Of a stretch of DNA of 38,317 nucleotides, positions 28,166 through 38,085 are shown in pieces; position 1 is the stretch's first letter, and each line of letters opens with the position of its first letter. Made by a program: the position numbers and the translations under genes. Origin of the DNA: Pseudomonadota bacterium (GTDB lineage: Bacteria > Myxococcota_A > Bradymonadia > Bradymonadales > GCA-2716585); NCBI GenBank assembly GCA_005804885.1, contig SYOX01000264.1, positions 1 to 38,317 of the forward strand, given 5' to 3'. The notes beneath the pieces are model-generated. The model had not been told where the DNA came from and ran no database searches. It was given only the letters and a program-made list of their open reading frames with translations.

Positions 28166-28327
28166 TTGGCCTTCTCGGCGCGCCGGGTGGCGGCGGCGAT
28201 CCCGCGTCATCTCAGGGGGAGGGCTTGAGGGAGCGAGGGTCTGCGGGGGTTGGGCGTTGAGGCGGTCGGTCGGGGCGTGCTAGAGTGCCGAGGATCGGGG
28301 AGGGCTCCTCATCGGGTGGAGGTGGGC

Positions 28328-29746
28328 ATGGGAAGAGGCAGGCAGAGCGCGGGGCGGTGTTTGGCGGCCGTGTTGTGCGCGTCGTTGTGCGCGTCGCTGG
28401 GCGGCTGCGCCACCGAGAAGACGGTGATCGAGGGCAACCGCTATGTGATGTCGGGCGAGCTGTCCTCGTCGCAGATCCAGTGCACGCCTGATCTGCCGAG
28501 CCGGAAGTGGGCCGTGGTGGTGGGGGTGAACTTCTACCAGGACGAGTTCATCCCGGATCTGTCCGGGGCGGTCAACGACGCCTGGGCCTTCTACCACTTC
28601 CTGGCCAGCCCGAAGGGCGGCGCGGTCGATCCCTTCCGGCTCAGGCTGCTGCTCAACGAGGAGGCGACGCGGCGGGGCGTGGAGGACGCGCTGGGCGAGT
28701 TTCTGCAGTACGCCTGCCCGCAGGATCAGATCATCATCTACTTCGCCGGTCACGGCGCGCCGGAGCCGGACAGGCCCGACGAGGCCTTCCTGCTGCTGCA
28801 CGACACGGATCTGAACTCGATGGTCTCGACGGCGCTGTCGATGAGCCAGCTGCCCAACTTCCTCAAGTGGCGCACGGGGCAGACGGGGCAGCTGTTGATG
28901 CTGATCGACGCCTGCCACTCGGGCAACATCCAGTTCCCGGGCAAGCGGGGGATCAAGCCGCCGAAGGAGGCGATCAAGCTCGAAGAGGACGCGCGGGCCA
29001 AGAGCGTCGCGGACAGCGTCTCGAAGCTGGTCGAGGGCAGCGCGGGGTGGGGGGCGATCAGCGCCACGGCGGCCGATCAGCTCGCGGGCGAGACATCGGC
29101 GAGCTGCGTCATCGGCGGCAAGCCCTACGCGGGCGGGATCTTCACCTGCTATCTGCTCGAAGGGCTCAGCGGGGGCGCAGACGGGGACAAGAACGGCCAG
29201 GTGACCTTGACCGAGGTCTTTGAGCACCTCAAGGCGAGGGTGTCGGAGGCGCGCGACGGCGAGCAGGTGCCGCAGATGTCGGGGCAGCTCGATCAGGGCA
29301 TGGTTCTGTCGTCGACGCGGAGCATGGCGATCGACATCCCGGAGGTGCCCGAGCGCTACCTCGTCGAGACCCTGGACCACCCCGCGCGGCCCTACATCTA
29401 TGTCGCAGGCGGGCTGACGGTGGCGGCGCTGGGCGCGAGCCTCTTCTTCAACCTGGACGCGAACTCGAAGGTCGATGAGCTGAACAAGTTCGACAACCTG
29501 GGCAGGACGCGGGCGCAGTACGACGCGCTGCTTGACGAGCAGGCCGCGGCCGAGCAGATCGCGCTGATCGGCTATCTGTCGACGGCGGCGCTGGGGCTGA
29601 TCACGCTCTCGGCGCTGGGCTACGACGTGCTCGACGAGCCTGAGGGGATTGAGGACGTCTACGAGCGCGGCCCCTCCTTCCAGATCGGCCTGATGCCGGT
29701 GGGGGCCGGGGCCGGCGCGGGGCTCCAGCTCGAGGTGGGTTACTGA
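28328..29746 (+). CDS. Caspase-like (peptidase C14) lipoprotein with C-terminal transmembrane segments
   Basis: This 472-residue protein combines a lipoprotein signal (lipobox LGGC, acylated Cys27) with a caspase/metacaspase p20-type domain. The dyad is complete: His142 in 'YFAGHGAPE' and Cys196 in 'LIDACHSGNI'. Other family marks are 'RKWAVVVGVNFYQDEFIPDLSGAVNDAWAFYHFL' and 'GWGAISATAADQLAGE', and the later 'GGIFTCYLLEGLSGGADGDKNGQVTLTEVFEHLKARV' closes the domain. Two hydrophobic segments ('PYIYVAGGLTVAALGASLFF' and 'IALIGYLSTAALGLITLSALG') follow, so the protein could be anchored by both lipid and helices. Its role is unknown. ATG 28328 follows GGAGG at 7-8 nt. It overlaps or abuts the next lipoprotein gene. 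Confidence 0.85.
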   Translation: MGRGRQSAGRCLAAVLCASLCASLGGCATEKTVIEGNRYVMSGELSSSQIQCTPDLPSRKWAVVVGVNFYQDEFIPDLSGAVNDAWAFYHFLASPKGGAVDPFRLRLLLNEEATRRGVEDALGEFLQYACPQDQIIIYFAGHGAPEPDRPDEAFLLLHDTDLNSMVSTALSMSQLPNFLKWRTGQTGQLLMLIDACHSGNIQFPGKRGIKPPKEAIKLEEDARAKSVADSVSKLVEGSAGWGAISATAADQLAGETSASCVIGGKPYAGGIFTCYLLEGLSGGADGDKNGQVTLTEVFEHLKARVSEARDGEQVPQMSGQLDQGMVLSSTRSMAIDIPEVPERYLVETLDHPARPYIYVAGGLTVAALGASLFFNLDANSKVDELNKFDNLGRTRAQYDALLDEQAAAEQIALIGYLSTAALGLITLSALGYDVLDEPEGIEDVYERGPSFQIGLMPVGAGAGAGLQLEVGY

Positions 29747-30474
29747 TGGCGGCGCTGACGGACGCGGGGAGGCCGATGAAGACGATCGCGAGGGTGGCCG
29801 TCGCGCTGGGGCTGGCCGGGGTGCTGTCGGGGTGCTTCGAGGCGCCGCCTGACCAGCGGCCGGAGTGCTTCCAGGGCGGCGGGGTGGTGCTGGACCTGCA
29901 GACCAAGGTGACGCTGGAGATCGACGAGGATCGGGACTCGGACATCTGCTGCGAGGACAACCGCGACTGCCAGACGCGCTTCGAGGAGGCGGGCCTGGGC
30001 ATCAAGATCGGGGCGCTGGCGGTGTGCGAGCCGATCCGCGACGGTCGCGGCAATGGCAATGTCTGCGCGCTGGACTGTGATCTGGACGTCAACTGCGAGT
30101 GTGTCCGCAACAGCGACTGCGATCCGGTCGATCCGGCCGATCCGATCACCGCCCAGTGCGTGACGGGCTCCGGGGCGCAGTGCGACTTCGCCTCCGAGGA
30201 CGCGACGACCTCCAACAACGACTTCCAGGTCGCCGCGGGCACGGGCCGCTGCGCTTACTGCGCGCGCTGCGCGGTCAACGGCGACTGCGCCGACAAGGCC
30301 GGCCGGCCGATCTGCGACAACGGAGTCTGCGCCGAGTGCGCGGCCAACACCGACTGCGCCGGGGCGCCCGGCAGGCCGATCTGCGGCGCTGGCGCCTGCG
30401 TCGAGTGCGTCGAGGACAGCGACTGCGGCGAGGGCCGCAGCTGTAATGTGGATACGAGCGCCTGCGAGGGGTGA
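29746..30474 (+). CDS. Cys-rich repeat lipoprotein
   Basis: After the signal '[20 protein letters not shown]' the 242-residue protein is full of Cys in 'C..C..N.DC' and 'GRPIC..G.C.EC' units, for example '[21 protein letters not shown]' and two further copies ending '[14 protein letters not shown]'. Such disulfide-rich modules are frequent in exported proteins of Myxococcota. The start may be ATG 29746, which overlaps the stop of the caspase-like gene (TGATG), or ATG 29776, which begins exactly at the signal peptide. The coupling suggests that this protein and the caspase-like lipoprotein act in one envelope process. The stop overlaps the dapD start (TGATG at 30472-30476). Confidence 0.75.
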   Translation: MAALTDAGRPMKTIARVAVALGLAGVLSGCFEAPPDQRPECFQGGGVVLDLQTKVTLEIDEDRDSDICCEDNRDCQTRFEEAGLGIKIGALAVCEPIRDGRGNGNVCALDCDLDVNCECVRNSDCDPVDPADPITAQCVTGSGAQCDFASEDATTSNNDFQVAAGTGRCAYCARCAVNGDCADKAGRPICDNGVCAECAANTDCAGAPGRPICGAGACVECVEDSDCGEGRSCNVDTSACEG

Positions 30475-31316
30475 TGGAGAAGCTGCGCGCGTCGGTGGAG
30501 TCCCTCTTTGAGCTTTCGCGTGAGGCGCTGCTGGCCCACCCGGAGGCCCGCGCGACCTTCGCGGCCTTCCTGGAGGTCATCGAGGCGGGCCAGTGGCGGG
30601 CGGCCAGCCGCCAGCCCGATGGCGCCTGGGTGGTCGACGCGGCGGTCAAGAAGGGGATATTGCTGGGTTTTCGGCTCGGCGAGAACACGATCTACAGCGC
30701 CGGGCCGCTGCCGATGGCGGACAAGGACACCTTCCCGCCGCGCACGCCGCCCTTCCTGGAGCGCAACATCCGGATCGTGCCTGGCGGCAGCGCCGTGCGG
30801 GCGGGCGCCTACCTGGGTCGCAGCGTGACCTGCATGCCGCCGATGTACATCAACGTCGGGGCCTACGTCGACGACGAGACGATGGTCGACTCCCACGCGC
30901 TGGTGGGCTCCTGCGCCCAGATCGGCAAGCGGGTCCACCTGTCGGCGGGGGTCCAGATCGGCGGGGTGCTCGAGCCCATCGGGCTGGCGCCGGTCGTCAT
31001 CGAGGACGACGTGATGGTCGGGGGCAACTGCGGGGTCTACGAGGGCACGGTCGTGCGGCGGCGGGCGGTGCTGGGCAGCGGGGTCATCCTCAACGCCTCG
31101 ACGCCCGTCTACGATCTGGTCCGCGAGGTGATCCACCGCGCTGGCCCCGAGGGCCCGCTCGTCATCCCCGAGGGCGCCGTCGTCGTCCCCGGCAGCCGCC
31201 CGGCGCGCGGCCCCTTCGCCGTCGAGCACGGCCTGTCCATCGCGGCGCCCTTGATCATCAAGTACCGCGACGAGGCCACCTCGGCCCGCACCGCGCTGGA
31301 AGACGCGCTGCGCTAG
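30474..31316 (+). CDS. dapD: 2,3,4,5-tetrahydropyridine-2,6-dicarboxylate N-succinyltransferase DapD
   Basis: The 280-residue protein is a close match to E. coli DapD, which succinylates tetrahydrodipicolinate on the way to diaminopimelate and lysine. The order of conserved blocks is the same: '[14 protein letters not shown]', '[67 protein letters not shown]' (the left-handed beta-helix with hexapeptide turns) and 'AVVVPGSRP'. It acts as a cytoplasmic trimer. The gene follows the Cys-rich lipoprotein gene with a 1-base overlap and precedes an aminotransferase and an M20 amidohydrolase, giving the logic DapD, DapC-like, DapE-like. Confidence 0.93.
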   Translation: MEKLRASVESLFELSREALLAHPEARATFAAFLEVIEAGQWRAASRQPDGAWVVDAAVKKGILLGFRLGENTIYSAGPLPMADKDTFPPRTPPFLERNIRIVPGGSAVRAGAYLGRSVTCMPPMYINVGAYVDDETMVDSHALVGSCAQIGKRVHLSAGVQIGGVLEPIGLAPVVIEDDVMVGGNCGVYEGTVVRRRAVLGSGVILNASTPVYDLVREVIHRAGPEGPLVIPEGAVVVPGSRPARGPFAVEHGLSIAAPLIIKYRDEATSARTALEDALR

Positions 31317-31330
31317 CCCAAGGCGCCCCC

Positions 31331-32524
31331 ATGATAGAGCTCCACCCCCGGATCGAGGCCATCTCGCCGAGCCTGATCCGCAAGGTCTTCGCTGCCGCCC
31401 CGCCGGGCTGCCTGAACATGGGCCTGGGCCAGCCCGATCTGCCGGTCCCCGAGCCTGTCGTCGAGGCCGTCCGAAAAACCCTTGAGGGTGGGATGGCGCC
31501 CTACAGCCTCAACGCGGGCCACCTGGCGCTGCGGGCCTCGATCGCCGACATGTACGCCCGCTGGGGGGCTCAGGGTGCGGGGGTCGGCGGCTGGATCGAG
31601 CCCGAGGGGGTGATCATCACCTCGGGGGTCCAGGAGGGGCTCTTCGTGGCGCTGTCGGCGCTGTGCGGCCCCGGCGACGAGATCCTGGTGCCGGACCCGG
31701 GCTTCCCGGCCTACGCGATGATCGCCCAGGCCATCGGGGTGGGCGCGCGGACCTACGCCTGCGGCGCGGCGCGGGGCTTCCGGCCGCGCGCCGAGGCCAT
31801 CGAGGCGGCGCTCGGGCCGAAGGTCCGGGCGGTCGTGATCAGCGCGCCGGGCAACCCGACCGGGGCGCTGGCCGATCCCAAGGATCTGGAGGAGATCTGC
31901 GCGCTGCTCGACGCCCGCGGCGTGGCCTGGGTGAGCGACGAGATCTACGATCGCTTCACCTACGAGGGTCAGTTCTGCAGCCCCTCGGCCGCTTCGCAGG
32001 AGGGGATCGTGCTCAGCGGCCTGTCCAAGAGCGCCAACATGATGGGCTGGCGGCTGGGGTGGATGGCGGCGCCGCGGCGCCTCGCGGTGGGGTTGACGGC
32101 CACGCACCAGATCGTCAACACCTGCGCCAGCACGCTGGCCCAGGCCGCGGCGCAGGTGGCCGTCGAGGGGCTCTGCGGTCGAGGTCCGGCGGTCGGGGCG
32201 ATCGAGGCCAACGTCGCGATCTTCAAGGAGAGGCGCGATCGGGCGGTCAAGGCGCTGGCGGATCTTGGGCTCTCGCACGCGCCGGCCGAGGGGGCCTTCT
32301 ACATCTTCGTGGACGTCAGGCCGCACCTTCGAGGGGGGGAGGATGACCTCGGGCTGTGCATGAGGATGTTGCAGGAGGTCGGGCTCATCGCGATCCCGGG
32401 GCAGGGCTTCGGGGAGGGCGGGCGAGGGTGGGTGCGGCTGGCGACGACGACGGGGGAGGTGGAGGAGGGGGTCCGCAGGCTCGGCCAGGGGCTGGGGCTG
32501 GTGTCGGGTGCGGGCGGCGCCTGA
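31331..32524 (+). CDS. Class I/II PLP aminotransferase, probably N-succinyl-LL-diaminopimelate aminotransferase (DapC-like)
   Basis: This 397-residue fold-type I aminotransferase has the PLP lysine Lys233 in 'SGLSKSANMMGWRLGWM', the 'NPTG' turn in 'SAPGNPTGALADP' and 'VSDEIYDRF'. The N-terminal 'NMGLGQPDLPVPEPVVEAV' and 'PYSLNAGHLALRASIADMY' are the usual substrate loops. Sequence alone does not separate DapC from other aromatic or aspartate aminotransferases, but its position between dapD and an M20 deacylase makes DapC the most economical assignment. ATG 31331 lies 14 bp after dapD. Confidence 0.82.
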   Translation: MIELHPRIEAISPSLIRKVFAAAPPGCLNMGLGQPDLPVPEPVVEAVRKTLEGGMAPYSLNAGHLALRASIADMYARWGAQGAGVGGWIEPEGVIITSGVQEGLFVALSALCGPGDEILVPDPGFPAYAMIAQAIGVGARTYACGAARGFRPRAEAIEAALGPKVRAVVISAPGNPTGALADPKDLEEICALLDARGVAWVSDEIYDRFTYEGQFCSPSAASQEGIVLSGLSKSANMMGWRLGWMAAPRRLAVGLTATHQIVNTCASTLAQAAAQVAVEGLCGRGPAVGAIEANVAIFKERRDRAVKALADLGLSHAPAEGAFYIFVDVRPHLRGGEDDLGLCMRMLQEVGLIAIPGQGFGEGGRGWVRLATTTGEVEEGVRRLGQGLGLVSGAGGA

Positions 32525-32545
32525 GCGGCGCGAGGGGGGGGAGAG

Positions 32546-33739
32546 ATGAGCTGGTCCGAGGGGCGTCTGGTGGAGGTTCGTCGTCGGCTGCACCGGCACC
32601 CGGAGCTGTCAACGCAGGAGCGCGAGACGGCGGCGTTCATCGCGGCGGAGCTGCGGGCGATGGGCCTGGAGCCGCGGGAGGGGCTGGACGGCGCGCCGAC
32701 GGGCGTGGTGGCGGTGATCGAGGGCGGGCAGGAGGGGCCGACGCTGGCGTGGCGGGCGGACACGGACGCCTTGCCCATCGAGGAGGAGACGGGCGCGCAG
32801 TACGCCTCGTGCAACCCTGGGGTGATGCACGCCTGCGGGCACGACGTGCACACGACGGTGGGGCTGGGGATCGCGGCGGCGCTGGTGGAGGCCAGGGGAT
32901 CGCTGCGGGGCAGGGTCAAGGTGATCTTCCAGCCGGCCGAGGAGGGCGCGCCGGGCAGCGGGCTGGCCGGGGCCGAGGCGATGGTGGCCGGGGGGGTGCT
33001 CGAGGGTCCGGCGGTGGAGGGGATTTTTGCGCTCCACTGCATGCCCTCGCTGCCGGTGGGGCGGATCGGCTACAGCCTGGGGCCTGTGTGGGCGGGCTCG
33101 GACGCGTGGCGCTTGACCGTGCGGGGTCGCCAGACCCACGGGGCGTACCCGCAGGAGGGGATCGACCCGATCTATGTGGCGGCGCAGATCGTGGTGGCCT
33201 TGCAGGGCATCCCGGGCCGGGTGATCGACGCGCGGGAGGCGTGCGTGGTGTCGGTGGGGCGCATCGAGGCCGGGGAGGCCTTCAACGTGATCCCCGCCGA
33301 GGCGCGGATGATCGGGCTGGTGCGGACGCTGGACGAGGGGGTCAGGGTCAGGGCGCTGGAGGCGCTCGGCAGGCTCATCGAGGGGATCTGCGCGGCGCAC
33401 GGGGCGCAGGCCGAGCTGACGACCTCGCAGGGGGCCAGGGCCGTGATCAACGATCCGGCGCTGGTGGGGCGCGCGCTGGGGGCGCTGCGGGCCGAGGTGG
33501 GCGCGGATCGGGTGGAGGTGTCGCCGCCGCAGATGGGGGCCGAGGACTTCGCGTCGTTCTCGAGGCGGGTGCCGGGCGCCTACTTCATGCTGGGGGTCGG
33601 CAACCGGGAGCGCGGGATCGTCCACCCTATCCACTCGCCGCGCTTCGACGTGGACGAGGCGTGCCTGCCGCTGGCGGTCAGGGCCTTCACCCGAGCGCTC
33701 CTGGAGGTGTCCGGCGGGTGGCCCGCGGTCGGCGGCTGA
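32546..33739 (+). CDS. M20-family amidohydrolase (DapE-like deacylase candidate)
   Basis: The 397-residue metallo-amidohydrolase belongs to the M20D branch (hippurate hydrolase, N-acyl-amino-acid amidohydrolase), with 'RRRLHRHPELS' near the N-terminus and the metal and catalytic residues in 'MHACGHDVH' (His95, Cys97, His99, Asp100), 'QPAEEGAPGSG' (Glu132-Glu133) and 'ALHCMPSLPVGRI'. The bimetallic site is typical of deacylases. Classical DapE belongs to a different M20 branch, so this enzyme is probably the replacement that removes the succinyl group from N-succinyl-diaminopimelate in this operon (inference). The ATG at 32546 follows GGGGGGGAGAG. Confidence 0.85.
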   Translation: MSWSEGRLVEVRRRLHRHPELSTQERETAAFIAAELRAMGLEPREGLDGAPTGVVAVIEGGQEGPTLAWRADTDALPIEEETGAQYASCNPGVMHACGHDVHTTVGLGIAAALVEARGSLRGRVKVIFQPAEEGAPGSGLAGAEAMVAGGVLEGPAVEGIFALHCMPSLPVGRIGYSLGPVWAGSDAWRLTVRGRQTHGAYPQEGIDPIYVAAQIVVALQGIPGRVIDAREACVVSVGRIEAGEAFNVIPAEARMIGLVRTLDEGVRVRALEALGRLIEGICAAHGAQAELTTSQGARAVINDPALVGRALGALRAEVGADRVEVSPPQMGAEDFASFSRRVPGAYFMLGVGNRERGIVHPIHSPRFDVDEACLPLAVRAFTRALLEVSGGWPAVGG

Positions 33740-33774
33740 GGACGGTCGCGCGCTCTGCAGACCGAGCAGCCGCC

Positions 33775-33804
33775 TTGACAGGGGAGGGCGGGCGGACGTA
33801 TCAG
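33775..33804 (+). promoter_or_regulatory. Sigma70-type promoter of gap
   Basis: A perfect TTGACA (33775-33780) is separated by 18 bp from TATCAG (33799-33804), 85 bp before the gap ATG. A strong promoter is expected for a glycolytic gene. Confidence 0.55.
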
Positions 33805-33889
33805 GGAGCCGCAAGGATTTTGACGAGCAAGGCTTTGACAGGAGGCCCCGATGCGGGGCCGGTTGACTTACTTCAGGAGGGACTTGGAG

Positions 33890-34891
<1,002 letters not shown>

Positions 34892-34910
34892 GGTCGTCGC
34901 GTCGCTTCGA

Positions 34911-34948
34911 GGGGGCGCCTTGCCGGCTTAGCGGCGAGGCGCCCTTTT
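34911..34948 (+). terminator. Intrinsic terminator after gap
   Basis: GGGCGCCT (34913-34920) pairs perfectly with AGGCGCCC (34937-34944), with an extra inner GCCG/CGGC stem, followed by TTTT (34945-34948). It separates gap from pgk, so pgk and tpiA need readthrough or their own promoter. Confidence 0.8.
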
Positions 34949-35022
34949 CATGGTATTGGCGCTCTCGCCCGGTGGTTTGTGGGTGAGGCGTTGGGGGTGT
35001 GTGACCTGGGAGGGCGTTCATC

Positions 35023-36213
<1,191 letters not shown>

Positions 36214-36229
36214 AGAGAGGGGAGGGGAG

Positions 36230-36997
36230 ATGTCGCGAAAGCCGATCATCGTTGGCAACTGGAAGATGCACAACGACGTGGCCCAGACCCGCCAGCTCCT
36301 CGGGGATCTGCACGCGCGGCTGGGCGGGATCGCGGAGGTGGACGTGGGCGTGGCCCCGCCCTTCACGTCGCTGATGCTGGCCAGCGAGCTGCTGGCCGAC
36401 AACCGCATCCTGCTCTCGGCCCAGAACGTCCATTACGCCGAGGAGGGCGCCTTCACGGGGGAGATCTCGCCGAAGATGCTGGCCTCGATAGGCGTGGACA
36501 TGGTGATCGTGGGTCACAGCGAGCGGCGTCAGTTCTTCGCCGAGTCCGACGAGATGATCAACCTCAAGATCAAGGCGGCGCTGTCGAGCGGGTTGATGGT
36601 GATCGTGTGCGTGGGCGAGACGCTTGAAGAGCGCGAGGCGGGTCGGACGATGCAGCGGGTCGGCTCTCAGGTGCGCTCGGCCCTGGCGGGGGTGGACGCG
36701 GCCGACATGCGCAAGGTGGTGCTGGCCTACGAGCCCATCTGGGCGATAGGGACGGGTCGGACGGCCACGCCGGCGCAGGCGCAGGCGGTGCACGAGGCGC
36801 TGCGCAAGGAGGTCGAGCAGCTCTTCGACGAGGGCGTGGCGGGGCGTCTGCGGATCCAGTACGGCGGCTCGGTCAAGCCCTCCAACGCGGCCTCGCTGCT
36901 CTCCGAGCCGGACATCGACGGGGCGCTGGTCGGCGGCGCGAGCCTGAACGCGGAGGACTTCGAGCAGATCGTTCTGGCCGCGCGCCCCTGGATCTGA
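36230..36997 (+). CDS. tpiA: Triosephosphate isomerase
   Basis: 255-residue TIM-barrel enzyme interconverting dihydroxyacetone phosphate and glyceraldehyde 3-phosphate. Catalytic residues are Lys12 in 'GNWKMH', His96 in 'IVGHSERRQ' and Glu168 in 'AYEPIWAIGTG', followed by the phosphate loop 'QYGGSVKPSN'. ATG 36230 follows GGAGGGGAG closely and gives the expected N-terminus. With gap and pgk it completes the conversion of triose phosphates to 3-phosphoglycerate. Confidence 0.97.
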   Translation: MSRKPIIVGNWKMHNDVAQTRQLLGDLHARLGGIAEVDVGVAPPFTSLMLASELLADNRILLSAQNVHYAEEGAFTGEISPKMLASIGVDMVIVGHSERRQFFAESDEMINLKIKAALSSGLMVIVCVGETLEEREAGRTMQRVGSQVRSALAGVDAADMRKVVLAYEPIWAIGTGRTATPAQAQAVHEALRKEVEQLFDEGVAGRLRIQYGGSVKPSNAASLLSEPDIDGALVGGASLNAEDFEQIVLAARPWI

Positions 36998-37040
36998 GGC
37001 CCTCGCGCCCGGCGCGGATCGAGAGGGGCCGTGGAATCCC

Positions 37041-37069
37041 TTGCAAGGCCGGTCGGTTTGTTGTATGGA
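37041..37069 (+). promoter_or_regulatory. Weak candidate promoter for secG
   Basis: TTGCAA (37041-37046) and TATGGA (37064-37069) are separated by 17 bp in the 198-bp gap between tpiA and secG. The -10 match is only 3/6. Confidence 0.3.
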
Positions 37070-37195
37070 CGTTGGGCTCAAAATCGGGGCGGCGCCTTGG
37101 CTCATGTCGCATGCCTGCATCAGGCCCCGCGCCCCTTCTCCCTTCTGCACAGTGACCCCGGCCCCCGGCGGCCTTGAACCTCTTCGGTACACCCC

Positions 37196-37813
37196 ATGTT
37201 GTTTGGATTCCTTGTGGTGATTCATGTGATCGTCTGCATCTTCCTGATCCTGACCGTCCTGTTGCAGGCCGGCAAGGGAGGAGGGATGGGCGTGGCCTTT
37301 GGCAGCGGCGGCGGCGGTACGGTCCTGGGGGCTGGCGGCGCGTCGACCTTGTTGAGCAAGGCGACGGTGGCCTCGGCGGCGATCTTCATGATCTCGAGCA
37401 TGAGCCTGGCCTACCTGTCGAGCACGACGCGCTCGGTCCTGGGCGACTCGGTGCTGGAGACGCCCGAGGTCCTCAAGGCCGAGGAGAAGGCCCAGGAGGG
37501 CGCGGGCGCCGTCGAGGGTGCGACTCCGGTCGCGCCTGGCGATGACAAGGCGCCCGTCGATGGCAAGCCTCCGGTCGAGGGCGGCGCGGCCCCGGTCGAG
37601 GGCGGCCAGCCGCTCCAGGGCGGCGTGCAGGACGGCCCCGGCGCGGCGATCCCTGGCGCGGTCGTCAAGGAGAACCCGGACGGCACCGGCACGGTGGAGT
37701 TCGACCTCGTCCCCGATCCGAAGACCGGCGACCTCAAGGCGGTCGGCCCCGGCCAGGATCTCCCGGTCGAGGAGCCCGCCAAGGACGAGGCGCCGGTCGA
37801 GGCGCCCAAGTGA
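37196..37813 (+). CDS. secG: Preprotein translocase subunit SecG with a long C-terminal extension
   Basis: The first 80 residues are a normal SecG: a transmembrane helix (about 2-23, 'FGFLVVIHVIVCIFLILTVLLQ'), the conserved Gly-rich 'QAGKGGGMGVAFGSGGGGTVLGAGG' loop and a second helix (about 60-77). SecG supports the SecYEG channel in protein export. After that come about 125 residues rich in Pro, Glu, Asp, Gly and Val ('KPPVEGGAAPVEGGQPLQGG'), with no predicted fold, which is far longer than the usual tail. The 3' end is followed by rho on the same strand, after its own promoter. Confidence 0.9.
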   Translation: MLFGFLVVIHVIVCIFLILTVLLQAGKGGGMGVAFGSGGGGTVLGAGGASTLLSKATVASAAIFMISSMSLAYLSSTTRSVLGDSVLETPEVLKAEEKAQEGAGAVEGATPVAPGDDKAPVDGKPPVEGGAAPVEGGQPLQGGVQDGPGAAIPGAVVKENPDGTGTVEFDLVPDPKTGDLKAVGPGQDLPVEEPAKDEAPVEAPK

Positions 37814-37834
37814 CGGGTTGCCCTCGCCTCGGAC

Positions 37835-37863
37835 TTGACAGGATCGCCGGAGTGGTTGATAAG
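37835..37863 (+). promoter_or_regulatory. Sigma70-type promoter of rho
   Basis: Perfect TTGACA (37835-37840), 17-bp spacer, GATAAG (37858-37863). The rho start codon is 223 bp further, so a leader of about 215 nt is expected. Confidence 0.55.
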
Positions 37864-37975
37864 GGTGCGTCCCTCAATTGCTATCTGGCATCAAGGACAC
37901 CCTGGGGTTCGCCCCTGTGAGTTTCTGCCCCTTTGCGGCGCCTTGAGCGTCGCCCACAATCCGACAGCGGCCAGG

Positions 37976-38056
37976 ACCTCCTCTTTCTCTCGTCCTGGCC
38001 ATCCACACCCGACCTACCCATCCAAACCACATCCTCCAGGTTTTCAAACCCTGGAG
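37976..38056 (+). promoter_or_regulatory. C-rich, G-poor rut-like leader and hairpin before rho
   Basis: From 37976 to 38035 the sequence is about half C and only about four G in 60 bases, in a genome of roughly equal C and G, the composition bound by Rho (rut site). It is followed by a 7-bp hairpin, CTCCAGG (38034-38040) with CCTGGAG (38050-38056), just before the rho ribosome binding site. This fits autoregulation of rho by attenuation, known in E. coli by a different leader. Confidence 0.5.
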
Positions 38057-38085
38057 AGCCCCACGCCGAAGGAGCGCCCCGAGCC

